Shown: positions 35,779 to 45,513, counted from the first letter of the stretch. The stretch: 64,000 nt of DNA from JAMXLO01 sp963749575 (GCA_963749575.1 CAVVNM010000022.1:631722-695721); one strand, 5' to 3'. Numbers and translations: made by a program. Notes: a model not told the origin generated them from the letters alone.

Positions 35779-37554
35779 GTGGCTGAAGAGCTTGGAGAGC
35801 GCCTCACGAAACTGCGCGAAGAGCTGAAGCGCAAGGAGTTTGACGGTTTCGTGGTTCCGCGCGCCGACGAGCACTTGGGCGAGTACGTCCCGGCATCGGC
35901 CGAGAGGCTCGCCTGGCTGACTGGCTTCACTGGCAGCGCTGGAATAGCGGTGGTGCTGTCTGATAAAGCAGCTGTGTTCACCGACGGTCGCTACGTTCTA
36001 CAGCTCGCAGCACAGATCAACTCAAAGCTGTGGCAATGTCGCCACATCTCTGAGGAACCGCCGCCCAATTGGCTATTGGCGCGTGTGGCACCCGGTGCCA
36101 GGATTGGTTACGACCCGATGCTGATCAGTGAGGAAGGGCTGGCGCACTACACCAATGCCGGCCTCCATATGGTGGCCGCTGAGCACAATCCAATTGACGC
36201 TGTGTGGACCGGCCGGCCGCCTATGCCACTAGCGCCGGTAGTGCCGCACCCGCTAGAGTACGCTGGACGCGGCGCCGACGAGAAGCGCGAGCAGATCGCC
36301 GCAATGCTTCGCGAGGCGCAACAGGACGCGGCCGTGATCAGCGATCCAGCTTCGATCGCTTGGTTGTTTAACATTCGCGGTGGCGATATTCCCTTTGCGC
36401 CATTTGCCCTGGGTTTCGCCTTGGCATATTCCGATGGTAGTGCCGCGTTGTTCATGGATCCCGCCAAGCTGCCCGAGGGCACCCGTGCCTGGCTCGGCAA
36501 CACCGTGTGCGTAGCCGGACGCGATAGCTTGGCATTGGCACTAGCTATGCTCGACACCAAGCGAGTCCGCGTGGATTCCATAGGTACCCCGGTCTGGTTC
36601 GCGCAAACGCTTGGCAAAGCGGGGGCGGTGGTGGTGGCCGGTCCCGATCCCTGCCTGCTTCCGAAGGCGTGCAAGAGTGAAACCGAGCAACACGGCACTC
36701 GGAATGCACATCAGCGGGATGCCGTGGCAATCTGCCGGTTCCTGCACTTCCTTGCCGACGCAGGCCCGCGCGGTAGCGAGACCGAGATGTCCGCAGCTGT
36801 CAGGCTATTGGCCCTGCGAGAGCAGATTGCGGGCTTTCGCGGCGAGAGTTTTCCGACGATCTCTGCCGCGGGTGAGCACGGTGCCATAGTCCATTACCGT
36901 GTCACCGAGGACAGCAGTCGGCCGATCAAGCCGAATGAGATTTATCTTGTTGACTCGGGCGCACAATTTCTCGATGGCACGACCGACGTAACCCGCACGG
37001 TTTGGACTGGGCCCGGCAACCCTCCGCAGATCATATGCGACCAGGTCACCCGTGTAATGAAAGGCCACATCGCTATCGCGAGCTTGGTGTTCCCGCGCGG
37101 CGTCGGCGGCGCCAATCTCGATGCCTTTGCACGTCGGGGGTTATGGCAGGTCGGACTGGACTACGATCATGGCACCGGCCATGGTGTGGGAAGCTACCTG
37201 TCGGTACACGAAGGCCCCGTAAGCCTATCGCGTCTTGCTCGGCCTGTGTCGATCGAAGCTGGGATGATTTTGTCAAACGAGCCAGGTTATTACCTGCCAG
37301 GTTCGTACGGCATTCGGCTGGAGAACCTGCTGTTGGTGCAGGACGTGCAATGCCAGTCAGCCGGTAAGGCGACCCTGCGCTTCGAGACATTGACCCTTGC
37401 ACCGTTCGACCGGCGGCTCATCAATCCGGCGATGCTCGACGAATCCGAACTTGCGTGGTTGAATGCGTATCACGCGCGTGTGATGAGCGAGGTCGAGCCT
37501 CATCTAGAGGCCGACGTGGGTAGTTGGCTCGCTGACGCGTGCGAGAAAATGTGA
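35779..37554 (+). CDS. pepP: aminopeptidase P (Xaa-Pro aminopeptidase), M24B
   Basis: A 591-residue cytosolic-type aminopeptidase P with the three-domain architecture of the eukaryote-like long form. The N-terminal creatinase domain shows EFDGFVVPRADEHLGEYVPA and RLAWLTGFTGSAGIAVVLSD. The C-terminal pita-bread domain has the dinuclear metal ligands: LVDSGAQFLDGTTDVTRTVW (two Asp, about 392 and 403), YDHGTGHGVGSYLSVHEGPV (His about 468), LSNEPGYYLPGSYGIRLENL (Glu about 501 and 515). GTG start at 35779 is preceded by GGAGG 11 bases upstream. It removes N-terminal residues ahead of proline. A single gene with its own promoter region, unaffected by surrounding decay. Confidence 0.95.
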   Translation: MAEELGERLTKLREELKRKEFDGFVVPRADEHLGEYVPASAERLAWLTGFTGSAGIAVVLSDKAAVFTDGRYVLQLAAQINSKLWQCRHISEEPPPNWLLARVAPGARIGYDPMLISEEGLAHYTNAGLHMVAAEHNPIDAVWTGRPPMPLAPVVPHPLEYAGRGADEKREQIAAMLREAQQDAAVISDPASIAWLFNIRGGDIPFAPFALGFALAYSDGSAALFMDPAKLPEGTRAWLGNTVCVAGRDSLALALAMLDTKRVRVDSIGTPVWFAQTLGKAGAVVVAGPDPCLLPKACKSETEQHGTRNAHQRDAVAICRFLHFLADAGPRGSETEMSAAVRLLALREQIAGFRGESFPTISAAGEHGAIVHYRVTEDSSRPIKPNEIYLVDSGAQFLDGTTDVTRTVWTGPGNPPQIICDQVTRVMKGHIAIASLVFPRGVGGANLDAFARRGLWQVGLDYDHGTGHGVGSYLSVHEGPVSLSRLARPVSIEAGMILSNEPGYYLPGSYGIRLENLLLVQDVQCQSAGKATLRFETLTLAPFDRRLINPAMLDESELAWLNAYHARVMSEVEPHLEADVGSWLADACEKM

Positions 37555-37587
37555 CAGGGGCAAAAGTGTGGGCTGCGCCACCGTTGA

Positions 37588-37744
37588 TCAGGTGAATCGC
37601 GTCCGCCAACTGACGTAGTGATCGAGCGCGTCGATCATCACGTGCCCCGCCACCTTGAGCCGGCTGCCCAGATAATCGCAGACCGGGATGCGCAGCTTAT
37701 CGCCGGTCTTGGTCAGACTGAGGAATACATCTCGGCTATCGCGA
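37588..37744 (-). pseudogene. transposase C-terminal remnant
   Basis: The minus reading gives DVFLSLTKTGDKLRIPVCDY and LGSRLKVAGHVMIDALDHYV, then a TGA. It resembles the C-terminal tail (FLSLAKTxxKLxIPxxDYLGxRLxVxG) of a transposase type whose N-terminal part may be the fragment at 40251-40715 on the same strand. If so, integrase and IS21 debris now separates the two ends. Confidence 0.5.
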
Positions 37745-38395
37745 CCAACATCGCTGCGTGTTACGGCACCGACCTTGCGCCGCGTGACGCGCAGCGGATG
37801 TCGTTTTCGGAGACGCGCCGCCTTCGGCCAACGCTACGGACAAGCCGGAGGGGAGCCCATGGAAGCTACGTCCGGCGCGTAGCCCGGCCTTCCGCACTGC
37901 CTTCTTCGCCATGGCGTGCTTGACGTGGTCGATCTTCCACGGCTGTCCGTCTGCCCGCGTCGGCGCGTCGCTGGCGGGTGCCGCATCCAGCACTGCCGCC
38001 GGCTCGGGGACCACCGGCAGAACCACGTGCGCCCGTGTCGTCCGCTTGGTCCTCGACGGCGTGAACTCGATTGCCCCGTCGTGGCGTGCCGCGCGCGGCA
38101 GCGCGATGCAGTCCCCTACCCTCGCCCCCGTGTAGAACGCCTGGGCGGCAGCGCGCTTGATCGGCTCGCCGATCTGCCCGCACGCCATGTATTGCTGAAA
38201 CTCCGCGAGTGTCCACGCTGGATATCCATCGCCTGTCTGCAACCGTTTCGGCCACCGACATGGATTGTGAGCGATCCAGCCAAGATCAATCCGGGCGTAT
38301 TCGCACAGGAGCGACAGCACGCGGATCGCCTTCGCCCGTGCCGGTGTCGGCACTCCATCCTTCACGCCGAAGTAGCCCAACTTCCGCAGTTGGAG
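37740..38395 (-). pseudogene. phage-type tyrosine integrase remnant
   Basis: Fragments in order: ARAKAIRVLSLLCEYARIDL, NPCRWPKRLQTGDGYPAWTL, AEFQQYMACGQIGEPIKRAA, AQAFYTGARVGDCIALPRAA (Arg I region, TGARxGD), RTTRAHVVLPVVPEPAAVLD, and a garbled C-terminus RSFHGLPSGLSVALAEGGAS, corresponding to the HxxR box FHGLRKG in related integrases. The tyrosine-bearing end is lost to frame shifts. Integrases of this kind often use tRNA genes, and tRNA-Arg lies 2.5 kb away. Confidence 0.78.
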
Positions 38396-38431
38396 TAGGC
38401 GCGAACACTTTTTTGGGATGATTTGGAAGTT

Positions 38432-38584
38432 TTATTGACGCAATGCTGCGGCTCTCCTGGTACTGATCGTGGCAGCAGACAGTAAACCTGCAGAAACTAC
38501 CTGCCAGAGGCGGCTGACGGCGGGCAGCCGCAGTTCGTGCAGCAGCAGCGGCAGGCGGGCGGTGTCGACGGTGATCGTGCTCAT
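38432..38584 (-). pseudogene. istB: IS21-family IstB, 5' fragment
   Basis: Begins MSTITVDTARLPLLLHELRL and PAVSRLW, the N-terminus of the IstB helper ATPase. Homology stops after ~27 codons (about 38504) and the ATPase domain is missing. The ATG overlaps the istA stop by ATGA, the native IS21 arrangement. Confidence 0.78.
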
Positions 38585-40108
38585 GCCGAGAGCTCCACGA
38601 CATCGCGGCTCAGCAGCGCGTCATAGGTGCCCGCCGACGGCAGCGTGACGGTGACCTGCGGCGAGCTCGCGGCGGATGGGGCGAACCGTGCCTCCAAGGC
38701 TTCGAGGTCTGGCAGCTGTCCGCCGCCGAGAGCGGCTTCCAGTTCGGTCGCCAGCTCCGCCTCGCAGCCGCGCTCGTGTGCCAGCGCCAGCAGCCGCACC
38801 ATGATCCGGCAAGCCATGCGTGGCGACTCGGCGGCGATCAGCGCGTCCCAGGTGCTGCGGAACGCTGTGCGGGGGAAGAGCTGATCGCGATAGACCAGGT
38901 TGAGCAGCGCATGCGGCTTGCGGCGCAATGCGTGAATGACATGTCGATAGTCGACAACATGAACGGTGCGGCTGCGCATCGTGCGGCCTTGTGGTGGCCG
39001 ACCGCGCGGCAGCGTCAACACCGGCTCGCCATCAAGGAAGCACTCGATCCGGTCATCATATATACGTACCCGCAAACGATGGCCGATCAGCCGCGACGGA
39101 ACGGTGTAGAACACGCGGCGAAGCAGAAAGCCGCCGCTGCGGGTGACCACGATCAGGTCTTCCTCGAAGTCGGTGGTGCGGCGCGGCGGCAGCGACTCGA
39201 GCAAAGGACGCTCGATCTCCAGCTCGCGGCGCCGATCGGCATTGGCGCGGCCCACTGTCTCGGCAACAGAGCGGCGGTAGACCGCCAGGTCGGCGAAGTC
39301 ACTGCTGCCACGCAGAAGCAGCGCCTGTGCCATGGTCCGCTTGAGATGCCCATGGCTGGCCTCGATGACACCATTCTCGTGCGCAACACCAGGATTGTTG
39401 CGGGTGGCCGTCATGCCGTAATGCCTGCACAGCGCCTCGTAACGCCTGGTCTGATCTTCTGCTGCGTCACGATCCAGATTGCGGAACGCTGCCGAGAGGC
39501 TGTCGCTGCGGTGTTCGCGTGGCGCACCTCCGAGCGCCCACAGTGGCGTTCTGCAGCCCTTCGGCCAGTGCGACGAAGCTCTCACCGCCGAGCACCACCT
39601 CGGCATGCTGCCAGCCGCAGAACGGCAGTCGGAAGTGATACAGCCGATGCGCGAGCCGAACGCCGGCTACCGTGACACTGAGCAAGTCGGCATCAGTGAA
39701 ATCCGACAAGCCCTGCTGCCCCGGCGGATGCTCCTGGCGGAAGATCACGTCGCGTTCCGGGCCATGCAGCGCCTGCCATGTCCGGACCCGCCGCTCCAGC
39801 GTGCGGCGTGTCGCAGCGGGGAAGTCGCGATGGCGACGCAGCATCTCGGTCATGATGCTGACCGGGCGAAGTCCGGGCGCCGTCTCCAGCATGGGGACGA
39901 TCTCGCTGTCCCAGATCGCCGCCAGCGGGTCGGGCCTGCGCCGCCCGCGCGGTATTTGCACTTGAGAGGGCAACCAGGGATCGGCGTCAATCCGAGCACC
40001 GGTCGTGGTGCTGAGGGCCGCCTTGGCGGCGGAGGCTTCACGTGTGTGGCTTCGACGAAGGTCCCTGTACAGTCTCACCTGCTGATCCGTTATGTGATTG
40101 CCGGGCAC
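38581..40108 (-). pseudogene. istA: IS21-family transposase IstA, one-base frame disruption
   Basis: Starts at GTG 40108 (PGNHITDQQVRLYRDLRRSH), with RGRRRPDPLAAIWDSEIVPM, the catalytic SDFTDADLLSVTVAGVRLAH (first Asp) and LGGESFVALAEGLQNA. Near 39540 the frame changes and continues GGAPREHRSDSLSAAFRNLD (second Asp), RNNPGVAHENGVIEASHGHL (Glu), the long C-terminal beta domain and EARFAPSAASSPQVTVTLPS. The total span of 1528 bases exceeds a multiple of three by one. With IstB truncated as well, the element is not autonomous. Confidence 0.87.
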
Positions 40109-40193
40109 CGGGGATCTTTTCTGGGGAGTTGAGAAACCCAACATTCGGCACGCGTCACGGAGTCGCAGGCTGGTCCCCACAAGGGAGGCCACG

Positions 40194-40254
40194 ATGACGC
40201 CGGGTTAAGCCTACGGTCTGGCTACGCCCAACCTCCGGCCCAACCCGGCGTCAT
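40194..40254. repeat. inverted repeat / hairpin near IS21 right side
   Basis: ATGACGCCGGGTT (40194-40206) and AACCCGGCGTCAT (40242-40254) are perfect reverse complements 35 bases apart. The hairpin lies between the IS21 istA start region and the transposase fragment at 40251. It could be part of the IS21 terminus or a separate palindromic insertion. Confidence 0.75.
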
Positions 40255-40715
40255 CCAACCTGATTGTCGCGGGCATCCATCACCGTGACCTGACCCTGGT
40301 GGTATTGCGCCAGCACGAAACGCCGCAGCTCCGGCCCGAAGTGGCCGGTTACACCGGCCGGCAACGGCGCAATTACCGTCCGTCCATCCGGCGCGATCCA
40401 GCGCTCGCGGCGATAGCGGATGGCGCGAACACGCAGCACAAGGTCCTGAACCACAAAGTCCTTATATCCCTTGAAGCGCGAACCGGGCGGAACTTCCGCC
40501 GGAACAATCCGTTCCTCGACGCTGACCCGCCGCGTCACCTTGCCGCGCCTGGACCGGTCGGCTCGCTCGTCCCGCGGCTTCCGCACCGCTCCCTGCTCCA
40601 TGCCACTCGGTTTGATATCCGGGCGAGCCTTCAAGCCTTTCAGGCGCGCGATCTCCTCGCGCAACTCAGCGACCGTGCGCTTCAGTTCCGCATTCTCGCC
40701 CAGCAGCTTCAACAC
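40251..40715 (-). pseudogene. transposase N-terminal fragment (IS66-like)
   Basis: 154 residues: a leucine-zipper-like start (LLGENAELKRTVAELREEIA, RLKGLKARPDIKPSG), a basic region (ERADRSRRGKVTRRVSVEER), then IVPAEVPPGSRFKGYKDFVV, RERWIAPDGRTVIAPLPAGV and GHFGPELRRFVLAQYHQGQV. This is the N-terminal part of a transposase type I associate with IS66-like proteins (HFGPxLRRFVLxQxHQGQVT). It is cut after QVTV at the IS21 side. A possible C-terminus is at 37588. Confidence 0.65.
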
Positions 40716-40876
40716 TAGCCGCTGCAGCTCTGCGTTCGACAGGCAAGGAAACTCGGCTGTGGGCGGCCACAGCCAGCTTAAATCAAGCCGCCCCGCGTCG
40801 GGGCAAGCAAAATCTCACCCCTTCGCCCGGGGTTTTGCCAATGTTATTGAACTGGCAGCTTAGTTATTGAAATACT

Positions 40877-40953
40877 TGGCGTCCCCGGCGAGATTCGAAC
40901 TCACGACCCCAGGATTAGGAATCCTGTGCTCTATCCTGCTGAGCTACGGGGAC
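40877..40953 (-). tRNA. tRNA-Arg (CCU)
   Basis: The minus strand reads GTCCCCGTAGCTCAGCAGGA at the 5' end. The anticodon arm CAGGA-TTCCTAA-TCCTG has anticodon CCU. The T arm contains GAGTTCGAATCTC. The acceptor end CGGGGAC-G is followed by an encoded CCA (40877-40879). All stems pair. tRNA-Arg genes of this type are frequent integrase targets, and integrase debris lies at 37.7-38.4 kb. Confidence 0.96.
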
Positions 40954-41399
40954 TTCTCAAGGAATTCAACTTGTTGCGGACAATCCTTAAACTCCCTTCC
41001 TGCTTGTGTTCATGACGGGGCATCACTGGGGCATCATCGAAGCTCGGATAGCCAGGGATGACCTCGCACGCACTCGGGCAAGTTAGTCTGAACGGACGCA
41101 GGCCGCTACCTCAAACCGCCGAAGTGACACGACGCACGCCACTCGCGGGTAGCGGTCGACCCCCATTGCGTGAACCAAGGGCTTCGTCGCTCCGGGGGCT
41201 GGGCGGCGACCGACCCAGCTCAACGGGCGGGTGTCGCCTCAGAGGCAGTTGTCAGAGGTGTATTCGGAAGATATTTCATGGCACTCGGGAGATCAGCGGT
41301 TCGACTCCCCTTGGCAATGAGGGACGTGGGGCTTGCGTCGTTGATCGCGACGATCAACCGTACGTCGCCTACGGTGGAGGTGATCATGTGCTGCTGGCG
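40954..41399. other. intergenic with no confident gene
   Basis: An open frame crosses this region but shows no domain. A segment at 41285-41310 (CGGTTCGACTCCCC) resembles a tRNA T arm, but the stem contains a mismatch and no anticodon arm precedes it. Probably scrambled mobile DNA. Confidence 0.35.
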
Positions 41400-41625
41400 G
41401 CTGGGATCAAGGTGTCGACGGACGGCCGCGGCCGGTGGATGGGCAACGTGTTCGTCGAGCGGCTGTGGCGATCATTGAAGAACGAGTACATCGACCTGAA
41501 AGGCTACGCAGATGGACCTGAGGCAAAAGTGGGGATCGCTTCCTGGGTGCATTCTACAACAGCAGGAGGCCGCACCAGGCGCTGGGAAATCAGGCGCCGA
41601 TGGCAGTCTGGCGCGCCGGGCGATC
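41400..41625 (+). pseudogene. IS3-family OrfB C-terminal remnant
   Basis: The reading GIKVSTDGRGRWMGNVFVER and LWRSLKNEYIDLKGYADGPE contains the last part of an IS3-type catalytic core (DGRGRWxxNVFxERLWRSLK with the catalytic Glu). After a frame change at about 41540 come FYNSRRPHQALGNQAPMAVW-like codons. Only ~75 codons persist. It is a different IS3 subtype from the remnants at 437 and 21208. Confidence 0.8.
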
Positions 41626-41751
41626 TCGGATTGGGCGAGGTAGGCATCACCATCACACCGCGCGCCGGTGCAACAGCCTGCGCAATCTATCTCTCTTGCC
41701 TCTTGGATCGATTTAGAATGAGGTTTGAATTAATCACCGCTGGGGGGCGCC

Positions 41752-42648
41752 ATGGCCCGCCGGTCTACGCGTAAACAGTCATTTGGCGCCAGGTCTGATG
41801 CTGAGTCACGCCATCCGCTCGGCTACGCCCGTGTGCTCCGCGGCGATCGTCAAATGAACGCAATGCAGACCAAGGCGCTCAGTATGGCTGGCTGCACGCG
41901 CATCATTGAGGAGGTGACCTCCAGCGGTCGCTGGGATCGGCCCGAACTCAATCGGTTGCTCGGCCATCTCCGTAGTGGCGATACTGTTGTTGTATGGAAA
42001 CTCGATCGACTGTCACCCTCGCTGAAGGATGTGCTGCACATCTTGGTGCGAATAGCAGCGGCGGGTGCAGGGTTTCGGTCGATTATCGAGCGCATCGATA
42101 CAACGACCCCGGCCGGGCGAATGATGATGCGGATGGTCGGTAAGTTCGCCGAGTTCGAGCGTGCTATAGTCAGTGAACGCATAGTTGCGGGCCTCGCAGC
42201 TGCGCGCGCGGAGGGACGCGTCCTTGGTCGGCCCAGGAAGCTTAGCGCCGCCAAGGAACGCGAGATCGCCGAGAGCGTCCTCTCCGGCCGCAAGTCCGCC
42301 GCCGCGATGGCCAGGCTCCATGACATCGACAAGGGGACGGTCTCGCGGATTGTCGCCGAGGACCCGAACCCGCCCTTCGAACGAAGGGGATGTCACGCCG
42401 CGCACAGGGCTGCCGCCAGAAAATGGCAAACGGGGGCTATGAAGACTCTTCCTCTCGGCGCGGTTGGTTGCCGTCTTTGCGCCGAACCGAGTGACGACCG
42501 ACGACAAAGTTCCTATCTGCGCGCGGGACCGCAACGTCCGCCACAGGGCGAGCGTCTATCCGAACGATCGACTCGAACAGGACCACCGCAGGATCAAAGC
42601 ACAGATCCCGCAGGATCAAAACACAGACCCCAGAGTGTCGGCGAGTGA
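41752..42648 (+). CDS. serine recombinase (resolvase/invertase) lacking the catalytic serine
   Basis: The N-terminal resolvase domain starts HPLGYARVLRGDRQMNAMQT; normally this reads YARVS, with Ser as nucleophile, but here residue 29 is Leu (CTC). Other landmarks are intact: VVVWKLDRLSPSLKDVLHIL (about 78-97), FRSIIERIDTTTPAGRMMMR and GKFAEFERAIVSERIVAGLA (E helix), then RGRVLGRPRK-type hinge EGRVLGRPRKLSAAKE and the C-terminal helix-turn-helix AAAMARLHDIDKGTVSRIVA (about 180-200). The remaining ~90 residues are low-complexity and probably read-through past a lost stop. Without the Ser it should bind DNA but not cleave. Confidence 0.85.
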   Translation: MARRSTRKQSFGARSDAESRHPLGYARVLRGDRQMNAMQTKALSMAGCTRIIEEVTSSGRWDRPELNRLLGHLRSGDTVVVWKLDRLSPSLKDVLHILVRIAAAGAGFRSIIERIDTTTPAGRMMMRMVGKFAEFERAIVSERIVAGLAAARAEGRVLGRPRKLSAAKEREIAESVLSGRKSAAAMARLHDIDKGTVSRIVAEDPNPPFERRGCHAAHRAAARKWQTGAMKTLPLGAVGCRLCAEPSDDRRQSSYLRAGPQRPPQGERLSERSTRTGPPQDQSTDPAGSKHRPQSVGE

Positions 42649-42935
42649 GCCCCGGAGTGTCAGCCTGTCGCACAGCCGACGGAACACCACGAACGCAATG
42701 AAGTCCCTCGGTAGCGAGCTCGATTTGAGGCCGCCGCTGTTCTCCTCGTGAACGTAATGCGAACACACCCGCTACCACGCGTCGGAATGCAGCCACACGA
42801 GTCTAATTATCCAACTCTCCTGTCCAATTACTCGCGAACAGCAAGATTTTCCGAGAGTGCGCTGCGCGACCCCAAAAAAGGCTTGCCAAAAAAATTCAGT
42901 CCTTCATGGTGCAGCAGCTGTTGGTGGGGAACACA

Positions 42936-44459
42936 ATGACAACTGTAACGGTCCCGGGGACTGGCGGCTCAACGATCGGCGAGTCATTCGATAATGCGAG
43001 TAATCTCGCGCTGGCCCAGCAGATAGCCAACTCTCTGCGTGCAGCCAGCGACGCCGGTGACTTAAAGATCAGTGTCGCGGGGTCGCCGGCATCCGATCTC
43101 TCGCCGCCATCGAACCCAGGCGGGGTCAACGAACTGATTATCAATTCTGGCGGCGACTACACGATACCGGGAGGTTCGCCACCCGGAACACCGAATTGGG
43201 TCGTCATCCTTGACAGCACTGCTCCTGTAACAATCCACGGCTCGCCGAACATAAGCGTATGGGGCGGGTTGAATACCGATACGATCACCGATCCCGCCGC
43301 AATCGTGCTCTCGGAGACCGCAGAAAACGCGGCTGTGACTGTGAGCGGCACCGGCGACGTACTGGCCGGAAACAATTTCAACGATACTCTGACTGCATCC
43401 GGCAATGCGGCTAGCGTTGCCGGCGGCACCGGCACTAACGTCTTTTTTGCGCTCGGCGCAAACGATACCGTTTCTGCGCAGGGTAAGAGCGACACGCTGT
43501 TCGGCGGTTCGGGAGGCTCGACCTTCCTGATTGCGCCCACTGCCACGAATGAGCGGATGGTCGGTGGTTCCGGTGCCCTCACGGTCAGCGATGCTGGTGT
43601 AAGCAGTACGATCTTTGGTGGCTCCGGGGCGCTGAATGTCACTACGGCGGGCAGCCTGGCGAGTGTCATAGGCAGTTCTGGCGCGATCAGTGCCCTGGAT
43701 ACGGGCACTTCTGATACGATCATTGGCGGCACTGGCGCAGTCAGCGCCACGCTGGCGGGCAGCGGCGCCTATGTCGCTGGTGGACTGGGCGCCCTGTCTG
43801 TCACGGACAACGGCACAAGCGATACGATTGCAGCAAGCGTGGGATTCACATCCGTCACCGCGGCGACCAGCTCATCACGGTTCGAAGGCGGGTCAGGGCT
43901 GTTCAGCTTCGTCGGTGGCACAGGTGGATCCACAATCGTTGGCTCTTCCGGCGACGGAACTGTCGTCGGTGGAACCGGCGCGACGACAGTGTTCGGTGAT
44001 GGCCCCTCAGCGATTACGTACATCAACACCACCTCGGGCGGCCTCGAGTACGTCGGAGGACCTGGCAGCTCGACCATCGACGCAAGCCTGTCGAAAGGTC
44101 CTAATGTCTTATACGGGGCCGATTACCCGAACGAGCGCTCCTTGTTGATAGGTGGCGCAGGACCAGATAACATCGTTGGCGGAGAGGGTGCAGACACGCT
44201 GGTTGGCAGCGGCGGACAGAACACGTTCTTCTTCTTCCCGATTGCCGGTGGTGCTACAGCCAATCACACGATCGCTGACTTCAGCTTTATCGATACCGCA
44301 CTGTTGCTTGGTTATGGCGCTGGGGCGGCAAGTGCTGCAATTGCCGGAGCGACTGTTGCTAACGGTTCGACGACGATCACATTATCTGATAATACAAAGA
44401 TCACTTTCACCGGTCTCACAAATCCAAATTCCTTAACCGGCCATCTCTTCTCTTCCTGA
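42936..44459 (+). CDS. RTX-like / Gly-rich beta-repeat secreted protein
   Basis: A 507-residue, Gly/Ser/Thr-rich acidic protein with almost no Cys or Trp. The start ATG 42936 (MTTVTVPGTGGSTIGESF) follows GGTGGGGAAC. The N-terminal ~110 residues (NLALAQQIANSLRAASDAGD, VVILDSTAPVTIHG) precede repeats of about 20 residues of the form GGSGALxVxDxGxSxTIxGG (residues ~190-330). Near the C-terminus are nonapeptide-like Ca-binding repeats LIGGAGPDNIVGGEGADTLV, then IADFSFIDTALLLGYG. The layout suggests type I secretion and a beta-helix/roll surface or biofilm protein; no secretion genes are in the window. Confidence 0.85.
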   Translation: MTTVTVPGTGGSTIGESFDNASNLALAQQIANSLRAASDAGDLKISVAGSPASDLSPPSNPGGVNELIINSGGDYTIPGGSPPGTPNWVVILDSTAPVTIHGSPNISVWGGLNTDTITDPAAIVLSETAENAAVTVSGTGDVLAGNNFNDTLTASGNAASVAGGTGTNVFFALGANDTVSAQGKSDTLFGGSGGSTFLIAPTATNERMVGGSGALTVSDAGVSSTIFGGSGALNVTTAGSLASVIGSSGAISALDTGTSDTIIGGTGAVSATLAGSGAYVAGGLGALSVTDNGTSDTIAASVGFTSVTAATSSSRFEGGSGLFSFVGGTGGSTIVGSSGDGTVVGGTGATTVFGDGPSAITYINTTSGGLEYVGGPGSSTIDASLSKGPNVLYGADYPNERSLLIGGAGPDNIVGGEGADTLVGSGGQNTFFFFPIAGGATANHTIADFSFIDTALLLGYGAGAASAAIAGATVANGSTTITLSDNTKITFTGLTNPNSLTGHLFSS

Positions 44460-44534
44460 CCCAAGAACAGTGGCATTAGCGCGCTTGCGTTGGGCGAGGT
44501 GCTGAAGCGAGTGTTCTAGCTCTTGCGGGGGGGA

Positions 44535-44720
44535 TGCATGAATTGGCACCAGGACTGACCGCGCGGAGCGCGCTCGGGAAGTTCGCCGCCGTCCAGATGA
44601 TCGATGTCCATCTGCCGACGACCGACGGGCGGGAGCTGTTGCTGACCCGCTACAGATCGGCAACGGGCGCGGCATCGAAAACGCCCCCAATCTGGCGCTC
44701 GAGGGCGCGACTTCCTACTG
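44535..44720 (+). pseudogene. transposase C-terminal remnant (IS1634-like)
   Basis: The reading KFAAVQMIDVHLPTTDGREL and LLTRYRSATG resembles the C-terminal motif (KFAAVQMIDVHIPTTDGRELLLxRYTQPE) of an IS1634/IS4-type transposase. After ~30 codons the homology ends. The following LALEGATSYWASVVANPPGH in another frame has no identity I can assign. Confidence 0.65.
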
Positions 44721-45513
44721 GGCATCCGTCGTGGCCAACCCGCCGGGGCACATGTCCGTCTTTGGTGCTTCAAAGCGTGGGGTTAGCTTGGTTGCTCCCG
44801 GCGAGCCGGCCCGCCCGATCAGCCTGCGACGCGTCTAACCAGGCGCCGTGGGGTACAGGGTTAGCAATGCTGACTTAGGTGTGGCGTCGTCTGGCCCTGG
44901 GCCGACAGCCAGCGCGTGGGACATTATCCTGGCGATCTGGCGATCTGGCGATCGGGCCCGTCGGGCTGAGTTTGTGGCCGGCGGCGGACAGGCTGGCAGG
45001 ACCTTGGTGCTGCGAGCGATGCGTGTTCGTTCCGTTCAAGCAGCAGGGCACCGTTGAGTTGGATGACGGCCGCTTCGAGCGACGGCCGGCTTGGTCAGGC
45101 GGCCTTGGCGATGGTGGGAGCTGACCGGTGTCGGTTGGCGGCCGGGCTATGGCGCGGGTCGACCATGTTGCGGTTGCCGTGGACCGCAGCTCGGCAGCTG
45201 TCCGGCTTTTCGGCGGGGGACCGGGGATGCGGCGGCTGCTATGGTGTCTGCTGGGTACCTGTAGGCCGATCCTGGCGACTCTGAGGGTGTCGGGGCGGGG
45301 GCGGGTGGAGCCTGCGGCACAGCCGTCAGCGTGCTGATCGGGCGCAAAGTGATCTTGTCCCACGTTGAGATGCCAATATCAAACCCCGTAACGGACGGAA
45401 ACTCGCAGACATATAAGCGTTACTCGCATCAGCTACAATTGCTGCCAGAGGTGCCGAATACCGTTACGTCGATGAAAGCAATGCGGACCTGCAGCTGGAA
45501 CTCCATTCCGGGC
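44721..45513. other. non-coding or degenerate stretch before sulfotransferase
   Basis: About 790 bases of very GC-rich, low-complexity sequence. Readings on both strands are Arg/Pro/Gly-rich without domain motifs. No terminal repeats were identified. It may be eroded transposon DNA plus the upstream region of the sulfotransferase gene. Confidence 0.4.

Noticed and set aside
41270..41330. tRNA-like T-arm sequence CGGTTCGACTCCCC
   Set aside because: The stem has a mismatch, no anticodon arm is found 5' of it, and no acceptor pairing exists.
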